From NCBI RefSeq assembly GCF_042679565.1, contig NZ_JBHTMY010000003.1:434001-498000 (forward strand): a stretch of 64,000 nucleotides of DNA, written 5' to 3'. Origin of the DNA: Namhaeicola litoreus. Its GTDB lineage: Bacteria; Bacteroidota; Bacteroidia; Flavobacteriales; Flavobacteriaceae. The position numbers and the translations under genes are program-made. The notes under the pieces are model-generated. The model ran no database searches and had not been told where the DNA came from. It saw only the letters and a list, made by a program, of their open reading frames with translations. This document shows positions 49,963 through 59,966 of the stretch, in pieces; the stretch's first letter is position 1, and each line of letters opens with the position of its first letter.

Positions 49963-50811
49963 ATGTTACTAGTTGCAGATAGTGGATCAACCAAAACGAG
50001 TTGGATTTGTTTAGATAATAAGGGGAATCAAGTTTTTAAATCGGAAACAAAAGGTTTAAACCCGGCTGTATTTCCAAAGCAGACCTTACATGACCGAGTA
50101 ATGAGTGATAAAGATCTTTCTGAATACAAAGATAAGATTACGAATGTCTTTTTTTACGGAGCGGGTTGTGGAACGAAAACGGCCGTAAAATACTTGGAAG
50201 ATGTCTTTCAATTGATTTTTACCAATGCAAATATTGATATCAAGGAAGATACCTTAGCGGCAGTAAAGGCATTACAATCTGAAGATCCTGCCATTGTGTG
50301 TATCTTAGGAACCGGGTCTAATTGTAGTTTTTTCGATGGAAAAGAAACGCATCAAAAAATAATTTCTCTGGGATATATTGTAATGGATGATGCAAGTGGT
50401 AATTATTATGGTAGACAATTACTTCGAGATTATTATTTTCATAAAATGCCTAAGGATTTAGCTAAAATGTTCGCCGATGCCTATGATCTGAGTCCTGATA
50501 TTATAAAAGAACATCTATATAAATACGAGAATCCTAACACTTACTTAGCAGATATAGGAAGGTTTATTATCGAAAATAAGAAAAGTGAATACGCTCAAAG
50601 GGTAATAAAAACCGGATTACGAACTTTTGTTGAAAATCAAATTTTGCAATTTGATGAAAGTAAGGTCATCCCTGTTTCGTTCGTTGGTTCCATTGCTCAT
50701 TATTTAAAAGAAGAGGTAGAAGAGGTGCTCAAAGAGTATAATTTGATATTAGGTAAAATAGTTCGCCACCCAATAAATAGTGTGGCAGAGTATCATTTAA
50801 AAAATTTATAG
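49963..50811 (+). CDS. BadF/BadG-type sugar kinase (N-acetylglucosamine or MurNAc kinase-like)
   Basis: ASKHA-fold kinase of 282 residues with PHOSPHATE-1 DSGSTKTSW (6-14), PHOSPHATE-2 LGTGSNCSF (about 115-123) and the DDASGNYYG segment (about 141-149). Relatives phosphorylate GlcNAc; in Bacteroidota the MurNAc kinase MurK is also of this family. The murQ operon lies 8 kb away, so a MurNAc or GlcNAc role is plausible. Its stop directly touches the mgsA start, indicating coupling. Confidence 0.85.
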   Translation: MLLVADSGSTKTSWICLDNKGNQVFKSETKGLNPAVFPKQTLHDRVMSDKDLSEYKDKITNVFFYGAGCGTKTAVKYLEDVFQLIFTNANIDIKEDTLAAVKALQSEDPAIVCILGTGSNCSFFDGKETHQKIISLGYIVMDDASGNYYGRQLLRDYYFHKMPKDLAKMFADAYDLSPDIIKEHLYKYENPNTYLADIGRFIIENKKSEYAQRVIKTGLRTFVENQILQFDESKVIPVSFVGSIAHYLKEEVEEVLKEYNLILGKIVRHPINSVAEYHLKNL

Positions 50812-51174
50812 ATGGAAATAGCCATTATCGCACATGATGGAAAGAAAGCCGAAATGGTTCAATTTTTAATGGATCATAAAGCGATTTTGGAATCTAAGAA
50901 TATTAATATCATCGCTACTGGTACCACGGGTTCAAAAGTTCAAAAGGCAGGGCTTGAAGTGAAAAAATTGCTTTCCGGACCGCTAGGTGGTGATGCACAA
51001 ATTGCGGCAAGAGTGGCAGAAGGCAAAACAGATATGGTGTTCTTTTTTAGGGATCCACTGGATAAACACCCTCATGAGCCAGATATTTTAATGTTAATGC
51101 GTTTGTGTGATGTATATAATGTTCCCTTAGCAACTAACCCCGCTACTGCAGATTTGCTTATCAATGGTCTCTAA
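50812..51174 (+). CDS. mgsA: Methylglyoxal synthase
   Basis: Converts dihydroxyacetone phosphate to methylglyoxal, bypassing lower glycolysis. Its 120 residues contain AHDGKK with H8, the phosphate loop TGTTGSK, catalytic Asp in GGDAQIAARV (D61) and the HPHEPDI motif (about 86-92). No gap from the kinase gene. A terminator follows. Confidence 0.97.
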   Translation: MEIAIIAHDGKKAEMVQFLMDHKAILESKNINIIATGTTGSKVQKAGLEVKKLLSGPLGGDAQIAARVAEGKTDMVFFFRDPLDKHPHEPDILMLMRLCDVYNVPLATNPATADLLINGL

Positions 51175-51201
51175 AATATTGTATTGATATATATTAGGAA
51201 G

Positions 51202-51236
51202 CCGTCTCAACATGTTTTATGAGACGGTTTTTTTAT
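51202..51236 (+). terminator. Terminator after mgsA
   Basis: CCGTCTCA (51202-51209) and TGAGACGG (51220-51227) pair and a run of T follows. Confidence 0.92.
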
Positions 51237-51496
51237 TTTTCATTATTAATTTCTTTTATGACAGGTTTAAAAATATTTATTTTTTATTTATAAACTAATA
51301 CTTTAGATAAAGATTTTAATATGTTGATAATAAGCAATAAAAATATTTTAAATAGATTTTATCTATAACAAATATTTCACATGATTTTCTATTAAATTGC
51401 TGATTTATTCTCGTTAAGTAATGAATTAATTTATTTCTTTCGGTCTTCTCCCAAATGTTGTACTTTAGAAAAATAATCTTCAAACTCAGTTTTATT
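51237..51496. other. AT-rich gap before the tricorn-like gene
   Basis: Apart from the perfect inverted repeat ATAGAT-TTT-ATCTAT at 51352-51366, which may be an operator, I see no gene or RNA here. The promoter of the next gene probably lies in the last 60 bases but does not show a clean TAnnTTTG. Confidence 0.4.
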
Positions 51497-54400
51497 ATGA
51501 AGCATTTTTACAGCATTTTATTTTGTTTATCAGTTGTTTCTTTTGTCTTTTCGCAGAATAGTTTAATCCAGAATCCTTCTCTAAATTATGACGGGACCAA
51601 AATTGCATTTGGTTTGTATGGTGATATTTGGGTTTCAGATCTTGCTGGTAATGATTTGAAAAGACTAACGGTACACGAAAGTTATGATGGAAACCCATTG
51701 TGGAGTGAGGACGGAAGTTTAATTGCCTTCCAAAGTGATCGATATGATAATGAGGATATCTTTGTTGTTTCTTCTGAGGGAGGAGTTCCAAAGCGACTAA
51801 CTTTTCATTCTGCGAATGACTTGATAACGGATTTTGTTGGTAATGAGATTATATTCAATTCTTCAAGAAATAATGTACGAGTTGAAAGGGAGCCCCAAAT
51901 TCAAACCTTACCGATAGCAGGAGGCACTCCTGTGGATAGAATAAATTCGCTAGGTTTCGACGCGGTATTGTCCCCTGATAAATCTATGATAGCCTTTGTA
52001 AAAGGTCATTGCAGGATTGAGCGAGAAGCCTACAGAGGTTCGGCAAATAGAGATATTTGGATTTATCATTTTAAAAATAATACTTACAAAAAATTAACTG
52101 ATTTTCAGGGAAATGATTTTCACCCTCAATGGGCTGACAATTCAACAATCTATTACCAGTCTTCTGAAAGTGGTAAGTACAATGTCAGAAAATTAAAAAT
52201 CGATGCAAATGGTAATAAGGTCGGTGGTTCAGAGCTGATAACTGACTTTCAGGATATGGGAATTTTTTCCTTTGATCTAAGTGGAAACGGCAAAAAAATT
52301 ATTTTAACTAAAGGGGATGAAGTATGGTTGATTGACCCTATTTCAAAGAATAAACAGCAAGTCAAGACTGAAATTCAAGGAGATTTTACAAGTTATCCTA
52401 TTGAACGAAAAAGTGTATCAGGAGATATCGAAGAATTGGCAGTTTCTCCAAATGGAGATTATACTGCATTTGTGCATAGGGGCGAGATTTTTATTACAGA
52501 GAATGATAAAGACAAGTCCAGAGCCATTAATGTTACTCAGTCGGCATACAGAGACAGAATGCCATTTTGGTTAAATGATGAAGTGCTCATTTATGTTTCT
52601 GATGTAAGCGGAAATAATGAAATTTATGCGCTGAGTTCTGATGATGCAGGTGAGAAGAATTTATTTAAAACATTAAAAAGGAAAAAGAAACAATTAACAA
52701 ATACCGCGGAAGAAGAAGGTGATCCTATTATTTCTCCTGATAAGAAAAGAATTGCATTTATTAGAGGGAATGGTAAACTGGTGGTGGCAAATATATCTTC
52801 TGTTGGACAAATTTCTAATGAATTAGTTCTTTTGGATGGGTGGTCAAAACCCAGTGGCCTGAGCTGGTCTCCTGATTCAAATTGGATAGCGTATTCTGCT
52901 GATAATTTGGATTTTAATGAAGAAATATTTATTCAAAAAATTGCTCCAGATTCTAAACCTATCAATGTCTCATTTCATCCAAAAAATGATATGCTCCCAA
53001 TTTGGAGTAATGACGGATCTAAGTTGGGTTTTACTTCAAATAGAAATAATGGAGATTTTGACGTTTGGTTTATTTGGCTTAAAAAAGAAGATTGGGAAAG
53101 GACCAAGGAAGATTGGGAGGAAATGGAATCTACCGATGATAATGCCGATGATGATAAAGAATCGAAAGATAAAGCGGAAACAGTTATGCCACTTCAAATT
53201 GATTTGGAAAAAATCCATGAAAGGAAAGAGCAGGTAACTGGATTTGCCGGTGGCGAATTTTTAAGAGCTATCTCACAGGATGGTAAAAAATTCTATTATA
53301 ATTCTGAAAATGGTACAAGGGGAAACATTAAAATTGATTCTGATTTATTTGAAATAAAATGGGATGGAAAGGATAAAAAAGAGTTGACCTCGGGCGATAA
53401 GGAACCGAGAAATGTAAAAGTAAATGATAAGTATACTTACCTTTTTTATACATCAAAAGGTAAATTGAATAGTTTAAAGCTTAAAGATCAAAAGTCAGAA
53501 TCATTGCCGGTTTCGGGTTATATGGATATCAATTACATTCTCGAAACGGATCAGATTTTTGAAGAAGCTTGGTCTGCCATCAATCATTCATTTTATGATC
53601 CCGACTTTCATGGTCAAGATTGGAATCGTCTTAAGGAAGTGTATAAGGCTCTAGCAATGAAAGCTTCCACAAGAAGAGATTTTATGCAGGTTTTTAATAG
53701 AATGCTTGGACAGATAAATGCTAGTCATATGGGGATGTACCGTGAAGAAGAAAGAACAGATCTTCAGAAAGACCTTACAGGTAAACTAGGAATCACGGTT
53801 CGTCAACTCGAAAATGGTACAGTTAAAGTTGAAAAAGTTACTGATCTTATGCCTGCAGATAAAACCACAAGTAAACTTTTTGTTGGTGATATCATCACCC
53901 ACGTTAATGGCATAGAATTGGTAAGCGGGAAAAATTTTTATGAGTTGTTTAATCATTTAGATAATCAGAAAATATATTTAGATGTAATTGGTAAAAACGG
54001 TAAAAGAGAGGTGGTAATCAGGCCGACATCAAGCGATAGAGATGAAAAATACCTCGATTGGGTAAATGAAAGAAAGCGATTGACAGATAATTATTCAAAT
54101 GGGAAACTAGGTTATATCCATATACAAGGAATGAATTGGGAGAGTTTTGAGGTATTCGAGCAAGAATTAGCTGTGGCAGGTGAAGGGAAAGAGGGAATTG
54201 TGATCGATGTGCGTTACAATGGTGGTGGTTGGACTACAGATTATTTGATGGCTGTGTTAAATGTAAAACAGCATGCTTATACGATCCCCCGTGGAGCTGC
54301 CGAAAATGTAAAGAAAGATCATCAAAAATTCAGAGATCATTATCCATTTCACGAAAGATTGCCTCTTAGTTCATGGACTAAACCATCTGTCGCCATTTGT

Positions 54401-54709
54401 AATCAAGCTAGTTATTCAAATGCCGAAATATTTTCACATGCCTACAAATCACTTGACTTAGGTGATTTAGTTGGGGTACCTACATTTGGAGCTGTTATCA
54501 GTACAGGAGGAAGAACTTTGATCGATGGTTCTTATGTTCGCATTCCTTTTAGGGGTTGGTTTGTAAAAGAAAGTGGTGGAAATATGGAATACACGCCGGC
54601 AGTTCCGGATATTATTGTTGAAGACTTTCCTGATAGTCAAGCAAAAGGTGATGATCCTCAGTTAAGAAAAGCTGTTGATTCTTTGCTAGGCAAAATTGGT
54701 AAACCTTAA
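51497..54709 (+). CDS. Tricorn-like S41 family peptidase, secreted
   Basis: About 1070 residues from the ATG at 51497, which gives a clean signal peptide (MKHFYSILFCLSVVSFVFS); the open frame extends 14 codons further up without a signal-like start. Two beta-propellers built from WD/tolB-like repeats (about 20-540), an acidic linker (about 545-570), a PDZ domain (about 745-835) and a C-terminal S41 protease domain. Nucleophile S974 lies in NQASYSNAE, and IVIDVRYNGGGW is the usual core strand. It degrades peptides in the periplasm or outside the cell. It overlaps the convergent HAD gene by four bases. Confidence 0.93.
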   Translation: MKHFYSILFCLSVVSFVFSQNSLIQNPSLNYDGTKIAFGLYGDIWVSDLAGNDLKRLTVHESYDGNPLWSEDGSLIAFQSDRYDNEDIFVVSSEGGVPKRLTFHSANDLITDFVGNEIIFNSSRNNVRVEREPQIQTLPIAGGTPVDRINSLGFDAVLSPDKSMIAFVKGHCRIEREAYRGSANRDIWIYHFKNNTYKKLTDFQGNDFHPQWADNSTIYYQSSESGKYNVRKLKIDANGNKVGGSELITDFQDMGIFSFDLSGNGKKIILTKGDEVWLIDPISKNKQQVKTEIQGDFTSYPIERKSVSGDIEELAVSPNGDYTAFVHRGEIFITENDKDKSRAINVTQSAYRDRMPFWLNDEVLIYVSDVSGNNEIYALSSDDAGEKNLFKTLKRKKKQLTNTAEEEGDPIISPDKKRIAFIRGNGKLVVANISSVGQISNELVLLDGWSKPSGLSWSPDSNWIAYSADNLDFNEEIFIQKIAPDSKPINVSFHPKNDMLPIWSNDGSKLGFTSNRNNGDFDVWFIWLKKEDWERTKEDWEEMESTDDNADDDKESKDKAETVMPLQIDLEKIHERKEQVTGFAGGEFLRAISQDGKKFYYNSENGTRGNIKIDSDLFEIKWDGKDKKELTSGDKEPRNVKVNDKYTYLFYTSKGKLNSLKLKDQKSESLPVSGYMDINYILETDQIFEEAWSAINHSFYDPDFHGQDWNRLKEVYKALAMKASTRRDFMQVFNRMLGQINASHMGMYREEERTDLQKDLTGKLGITVRQLENGTVKVEKVTDLMPADKTTSKLFVGDIITHVNGIELVSGKNFYELFNHLDNQKIYLDVIGKNGKREVVIRPTSSDRDEKYLDWVNERKRLTDNYSNGKLGYIHIQGMNWESFEVFEQELAVAGEGKEGIVIDVRYNGGGWTTDYLMAVLNVKQHAYTIPRGAAENVKKDHQKFRDHYPFHERLPLSSWTKPSVAICNQASYSNAEIFSHAYKSLDLGDLVGVPTFGAVISTGGRTLIDGSYVRIPFRGWFVKESGGNMEYTPAVPDIIVEDFPDSQAKGDDPQLRKAVDSLLGKIGKP

Positions 54710-55329
54710 AATTGAATACCCAATTGTTTTAGATCCCTAAAAAGTTTTTCTGGATTTTTAAACTGAAATGCATGAAATCCCATGTCTTTTGCACCAAGAA
54801 CATTTTCTAAATTGTCATCAATAAATACAGATTGATGGGGAACTACCTCGTATCGATCCATTAAAATTTGATAAATTTTTGGAAAGGGTTTTCTTGTCAA
54901 TTCTTGACCAGAGACTACAATCCCTTCAAAAAGATTGAGAAAATCAAATCTTTCTAACGCTACAGGAAATGTCTCATCACTCCAATTGGTTAAGGCATAT
55001 AACTTATAAATTTCTTGGAACTTAAATCGTTCGAGTAAATGAACAATTTCCTTGATTGGTTTTCCCAACATTTCTTGCCAACGATCGTAATACATTTGAA
55101 TGTATTCTGCTTGATCAGGGTGTTTTTTAATGAGTTCTGAAGTAGCGAGATCCAAGGGCTTTCCGGCATCCTGTTCCACATTCCATTCAGGAGTACATAT
55201 GTTCTCTAAAAACCATTTAGATTTTTCAATGTCTCCATTAAAAACTTTGTCATACAAATACCTTGGACTCCAATCTATTAATACTCCTCCTAAATCAAAA
55301 ACAATGGTATTGATTGTTGTATTACTCAT
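54706..55329 (-). CDS. HAD superfamily hydrolase (HAD-IA)
   Basis: A 207-residue phosphatase-like protein starting at the ATG at 55329, ten bases after the prfB stop; an upstream ATG at 55365 would overlap prfB and adds unlike residues. Motif I VFDLGGVLIDW (nucleophile D12), motif II Thr/Ser in LYALTNWSD, and motif IV VFIDDNLENV. The substrate is not evident; relatives include 2-haloacid dehalogenase-like and nucleotide or sugar phosphatases. Co-transcribed with prfB. Confidence 0.9.
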   Translation of the reverse strand: MSNTTINTIVFDLGGVLIDWSPRYLYDKVFNGDIEKSKWFLENICTPEWNVEQDAGKPLDLATSELIKKHPDQAEYIQMYYDRWQEMLGKPIKEIVHLLERFKFQEIYKLYALTNWSDETFPVALERFDFLNLFEGIVVSGQELTRKPFPKIYQILMDRYEVVPHQSVFIDDNLENVLGAKDMGFHAFQFKNPEKLFRDLKQLGIQF

Positions 55330-55339
55330 CTCGGAATTT

Positions 55340-56443
55340 TTATAATTCGTCTTCTGCGGGTTCACTACTTTGCATCAAAAAGGCTTTGATAAATCCGTCA
55401 ATTCCACCATCCATTACGGCATCTACATTGGCAGTTTCATAGGAAGTGCGCACATCTTTGACTAATTTATAGGGATGCATCACATAATTTCTAATTTGTG
55501 ATCCAAAATCAATTTTCATTTTATTGGCCTCTATAGAATCTCTTTTTTCTCTCTGCTTTTGTAATTCAATTTCATACAATTGAGATTTAAGCATTTGCAT
55601 GGCTTTTTCTCTATTTTCAAGTTGAGAACGGGTTTCTGAATTCACCACCATGATTCCTGTAGGCTTATGTCTAAGGATGGCTTTTGTTTCTACTTTGTTT
55701 ACATTTTGTCCACCAGCTCCACTAGAACGGGCAAAATCCCAAGTAATATCTCCGGGGTTGATCGTAATTTCGATGGAATCATCGGCCAACGGATAAACAT
55801 AGACAGAAGCAAAACTTGTATGTCGTTTGGCATTACTGTCAAAAGGTGAAATTCTTACTAATCGATGTACCCCATTTTCACTTTTGAGATATCCGAAAGC
55901 ATATTCGCCATCAATTTCTAAGGTAACTGTTTTAATTCCTGCCACATCGCCTTCCTGGTAATTGAGTTCTTTAATTTTATAACCGTGCTTTTCTGCCCAC
56001 ATGATATACATTCTCATTAGCATTTGTGCCCAATCGCAACTTTCAGTTCCTCCGGCACCTGAAGTGATCTGAATAACGGCGCTAAGATTATCACCTTCAT
56101 CAGATAGCATATTTCTAAACTCGAGGTCTTCTAATAAATCAAAAGTTTTATCGTATGCCTTTTCTATTTCTACCTCAGATGACTCACCCTCTTTGAAGAA
56201 TTCATAAAAAATATTAAGTTCTTCAGAGAGCGAAACCAATTCTTCGTAATCTTCCACCCATTTCTTTTTCCCTCTCAATACACGCATAAATGATTCTGCT
56301 TCTCTTGGATTATTCCAAAATTCAGGATCGGCTGCTTTTTCTTCATCATTACTTATTTCGATCTTTTTCTGGTCGATTTGTAAATAACCTTTTAGTTTAT
56401 CAACCCTTTCGGCAATATCTCTTATGTTTTCTTGTGTGATCAT
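55340..56443 (-). CDS. prfB: Peptide chain release factor 2, no programmed frameshift
   Basis: Recognises UGA and UAA. Its 367 residues contain the anticodon-like tripeptide SPF (199-201) and the GGQ motif (244-246, SGAGGQNVNK). In many bacteria the gene has an in-frame UGA near codon 26 read by +1 frameshifting. Here the matching place (GYL-QID, residues 19-24) is read straight through as TTA CAA, so there is no autoregulatory shift. Confidence 0.97.
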   Translation of the reverse strand: MITQENIRDIAERVDKLKGYLQIDQKKIEISNDEEKAADPEFWNNPREAESFMRVLRGKKKWVEDYEELVSLSEELNIFYEFFKEGESSEVEIEKAYDKTFDLLEDLEFRNMLSDEGDNLSAVIQITSGAGGTESCDWAQMLMRMYIMWAEKHGYKIKELNYQEGDVAGIKTVTLEIDGEYAFGYLKSENGVHRLVRISPFDSNAKRHTSFASVYVYPLADDSIEITINPGDITWDFARSSGAGGQNVNKVETKAILRHKPTGIMVVNSETRSQLENREKAMQMLKSQLYEIELQKQREKRDSIEANKMKIDFGSQIRNYVMHPYKLVKDVRTSYETANVDAVMDGGIDGFIKAFLMQSSEPAEDEL

Positions 56444-56526
56444 AGGTGCACAAAATTAATCTAAAAAAAATGAATTCAAATTTAAAATCTTGGGCTTATT
56501 TGTTAGTTTTATACAAATTATAAGGC

Positions 56527-58920
56527 ATGCACAACATAAAATTATTTTTGTACTATCTTCTGTCTATCGGAATCTTAACAGCTCAATCTTCTGGAGATCA
56601 AAAAAAACAATTTCAGGGTTTCTTTGATTTTCAATACAATGAAAATGATGATCAGGTATTATTGACCATTAAGGAAGATCAATTTGAAAAAGAATTTTTA
56701 TATGTCAGTGCATTAGCCCAAGGATTGGGTTCTAATGATATTGGTTTAGATCGAGGACAACTCGGTGGAGGCGTATTGGTTAAATGGATAAGAAAGGGAA
56801 ATAAAGTTTTGTTATCGCAACCAAATTTAAATTATCGTGCGATTTCACAAAATGAAGCGGAAAGAAATTCTGTAGAAGAAGCATTTGCCAAATCTGTTTT
56901 ATTTGGCACAACGGTCTTGGAGGAAAGAGAGGAAGATGTGATCATCGATTTGACGGAATTTATTATCAGAGATGCACACGGCGTTGCAGATAGATTAGAA
57001 TCAAATAAACAAGGGAGTTATAGTCTAGACAAGAGCCGGTCTGCAATTAATTTAGAGAGAACAAAAGCTTTTCCCAAAAACGTTGAGTTTGAGTCGATGA
57101 TCACGCTTAAAGGCAAACCAAAATCTTACGAAATTCGGAGCGTTAGCCCTGATGCCGAAGCAATAACGGTATTTCAACACCATTCTTTTGTAGAATTACC
57201 GGATAACAATTATAAACCTCGAAAATACGAACCTAGATGTGGTTCTTGGGATATTTCTTATTTCGATTATGCAACTCCAATTAACGAACCCATCAATCAA
57301 ATGTTTATAACTAGACATAGATTGGAAAAGAAAAATCCAAATTCTACAATATCAGAGGCTGTTGAGCCTATTATTTATTATGTTGATAGAGGTGCACCAG
57401 AATTAATCAAAAATGCACTGATAGAGGGAGCAAGTTGGTGGAATCAAGCTTTTGAAGCAATAGGTTATAAAAATGCCTTTCAGGTTAAGGTTCTACCTGA
57501 AGGTGTAGATCCTTTAGATTTACGTTACAACGTAATACAATGGGTCCATCGCTCAACTCGGGGATGGAGCTATGGAGGTTCTATTGTTGATCCTCGGACC
57601 GGTGAGATTATTAAAGGGCATGTAAGTTTAGGGTCATTGCGGGTGCGTCAAGATTATCTAATTGCCCAAGGATTGCAAGCACCTTTTGGAAATGGGACAA
57701 ATGATGATTTCGCAATGGAAATGGCATTGGCCAGAATTCGTCAATTGTCTGCACATGAAGTGGGGCATACACTTGGTTTTGCACACAATTTTGCAGCAAG
57801 TACAAATAATAGATCCTCGGTGATGGATTATCCTCATCCCTGGATCAAAGTAAAAAATAATCAACTGGATTTTACCGAGGCCTATGCTTCAGGAATAGGG
57901 GATTGGGATAAAGTGACGGTTGCTTATGCCTATCAATCTTTTGAGAATAATGAAGAGGGGCAATTACAAAAAATATTAGAGGATGCATTTGAAAACGGAT
58001 TTAGATACATTTCAGATAGCGATGCCCGTCCTCAAGGAAGTGCACATGGATATGCCCATTTGTGGGATAATGGAAGCGACCCGGTTTATGAGTTGAAAAA
58101 TGTATTGGAAGTGCGCAAAATAGCGATTGATAGGTTTTCTTTGGATAATATAAGGGACGGACAACCTTATTCTTTGTTAGAAGATGTTTTTGTTCCTGTA
58201 TATTTTTATCACCGATATCAAACAGAGGCAGTTGCTAAAATGATTGGTGGAATGGATTATAGTTATGCTGTAAAAAACAATCAGCAGGAAAGAACAGTAT
58301 TTCTTCCAACCGCAACTCAAGTAAAGGCTTTGCAAGAAATTTTAAAAACGATAAATGTTGAGGAGATGGGTATACCTAAAAAATTACTCGAGTTATTTCC
58401 TCCACGTGCAATGGGATTTAACAGAAATAGGGAAACCTTTAAAAGTAATGTAGGTTTGGCCTTTGACCCCTATGGTGCAATGGCAACGAATGCTCATTTC
58501 ACTTTCTCTTTGTTATTACATCCAGAACGTATAAATCGATTAATTTTACAAAAAAGTTTAGATGAGAACCAAGTAGGCTTGGGTGATGTCATAGATGAGG
58601 TTATAAATGAAAGTTTTAAAAAACGTTTTAATCCTGGATATGAGAATGAATTGCAAAATATTGTTAATACAGTTTTCTTGGAGGAATTGTTTAGTCTTTC
58701 AACAAATGAAGATTTATACATAGGAGCACGGTCGATTGTAAATCAAAAAATTGGCGAAATTTCGAGAATTTTAGGCAATACTAAAACTAAAGGAGATCAG
58801 GCAGAAGTTTATAAAGAGTTTCAACGGATGATCAATCAATATCAAAAAGATCCATCAAAATATATCAAAACAGAAATTCCTAAAATACCAGATGGCTCCC
58901 CAATAGGTTCATTTGAATAA
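56527..58920 (+). CDS. Secreted zinc metalloprotease (DUF5117/DUF5118/DUF4953 family)
   Basis: A 797-residue protein with signal peptide (about 1-18, ending TAQ), the DUF5118/DUF5117 region (FFDFQYNENDDQVLLTI) and the metzincin-like zinc site HEVGHTLGFAH (H410, E411, H414, H420) followed by a Met-containing turn VMDYPHPW. Widespread in Bacteroidota; substrates unknown. The following aldolase gene starts 10 bases after its stop. Confidence 0.92.
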   Translation: MHNIKLFLYYLLSIGILTAQSSGDQKKQFQGFFDFQYNENDDQVLLTIKEDQFEKEFLYVSALAQGLGSNDIGLDRGQLGGGVLVKWIRKGNKVLLSQPNLNYRAISQNEAERNSVEEAFAKSVLFGTTVLEEREEDVIIDLTEFIIRDAHGVADRLESNKQGSYSLDKSRSAINLERTKAFPKNVEFESMITLKGKPKSYEIRSVSPDAEAITVFQHHSFVELPDNNYKPRKYEPRCGSWDISYFDYATPINEPINQMFITRHRLEKKNPNSTISEAVEPIIYYVDRGAPELIKNALIEGASWWNQAFEAIGYKNAFQVKVLPEGVDPLDLRYNVIQWVHRSTRGWSYGGSIVDPRTGEIIKGHVSLGSLRVRQDYLIAQGLQAPFGNGTNDDFAMEMALARIRQLSAHEVGHTLGFAHNFAASTNNRSSVMDYPHPWIKVKNNQLDFTEAYASGIGDWDKVTVAYAYQSFENNEEGQLQKILEDAFENGFRYISDSDARPQGSAHGYAHLWDNGSDPVYELKNVLEVRKIAIDRFSLDNIRDGQPYSLLEDVFVPVYFYHRYQTEAVAKMIGGMDYSYAVKNNQQERTVFLPTATQVKALQEILKTINVEEMGIPKKLLELFPPRAMGFNRNRETFKSNVGLAFDPYGAMATNAHFTFSLLLHPERINRLILQKSLDENQVGLGDVIDEVINESFKKRFNPGYENELQNIVNTVFLEELFSLSTNEDLYIGARSIVNQKIGEISRILGNTKTKGDQAEVYKEFQRMINQYQKDPSKYIKTEIPKIPDGSPIGSFE

Positions 58921-58930
58921 TATTATAGTT

Positions 58931-59956
58931 ATGGAAATAAATTTAATAAGTGATACTGTCACGAAACCAACCAGAGAAATGCTTTCATTTATGATGGAGG
59001 CAGAGGTTGGAGACGATGTGTTTATGGCAGATCCTACTGTGATCAAATTACAAGAAAAATTGGCAAAGATGTTTGGAATGCAAGATGCTTTATTTTTTCC
59101 TTCGGGAACAATGGCCAACCAAACTGCCATAAAATTGCATACCAAACCCGCAGATCAATTAATATGTGATAAATGGGCTCATGTGTACAACTATGAGGGT
59201 GGTGGAGCAGCTTTTAATTCTGGTGTTTCATGTAGTTTAATTGATGGGAGTAGAGGGATGTTTCGGGCAGAACAAGTAAAATATGCTGTTCATGATCCTG
59301 AAAATATCCATATTCCTGAAACAACTTTGGTGGCAGTTGAAAATACAACCAATAAGGGTGGTGGTGCTTGTTGGGATTATAATGAATTGATTAAGATCAA
59401 AAATGTTTGTAATGAATACAATATGGCCTATCATTTAGATGGGGCTCGTTTGTTTAATGCAATGGTTGAAAAAAATGAAACTCCCAAAGACTACGGTAAA
59501 TTATTTGATACCATTTCTATTTGTCTTTCAAAAGGTTTGGGTGCTCCTGTAGGTTCAGTTCTTTTGGGATCTAAAGAACACATCAAAAAGGCGCTCAGAA
59601 TTAGAAAACTTTTTGGAGGTGCCATGAGGCAATGCGGTTATTTAGCCGCTGCCGGAATTTATGCCTTAGATCACCATATTATGAGATTAAAAGAAGATCA
59701 TTTAAGAGCTAAAAAAATTGGCGAGATATTATCTGGTTTAAGTTATGTATCAAATATTGAAAAGATAGAGACCAATATTCTTATCTTTAATCTCGATAAA
59801 TCAGTTTCAGAAAATGAATTTATTGAATTCTTAAATAAACATAGTATTTATCTGATAAGTATGGGTGAAGGGAAATTAAGGTTGGTTACACATTTAGATT
59901 TTACTGATAAAATGTTAGATAAATTGGAACAGGTATTGAAAAAATTTAAGGTTTAA
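58931..59956 (+). CDS. Low-specificity L-threonine aldolase (GntG/LtaE family)
   Basis: PLP enzyme splitting L-threonine or L-allo-threonine into glycine and acetaldehyde. The ATG at 58931 starts the typical N-terminus MEINLISDTVTKPTREML (341 residues) and is preferred to an upstream ATG that overlaps the peptidase gene. PLP lysine K201 in CLSKGLGAPVGS; HLDGARLFNA carries the ring-contact Asp. The window thus has an L-aldolase here and a D-type enzyme at 45.5 kb. Confidence 0.94.
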   Translation: MEINLISDTVTKPTREMLSFMMEAEVGDDVFMADPTVIKLQEKLAKMFGMQDALFFPSGTMANQTAIKLHTKPADQLICDKWAHVYNYEGGGAAFNSGVSCSLIDGSRGMFRAEQVKYAVHDPENIHIPETTLVAVENTTNKGGGACWDYNELIKIKNVCNEYNMAYHLDGARLFNAMVEKNETPKDYGKLFDTISICLSKGLGAPVGSVLLGSKEHIKKALRIRKLFGGAMRQCGYLAAAGIYALDHHIMRLKEDHLRAKKIGEILSGLSYVSNIEKIETNILIFNLDKSVSENEFIEFLNKHSIYLISMGEGKLRLVTHLDFTDKMLDKLEQVLKKFKV

Positions 59957-59966
59957 AATAAATAAA

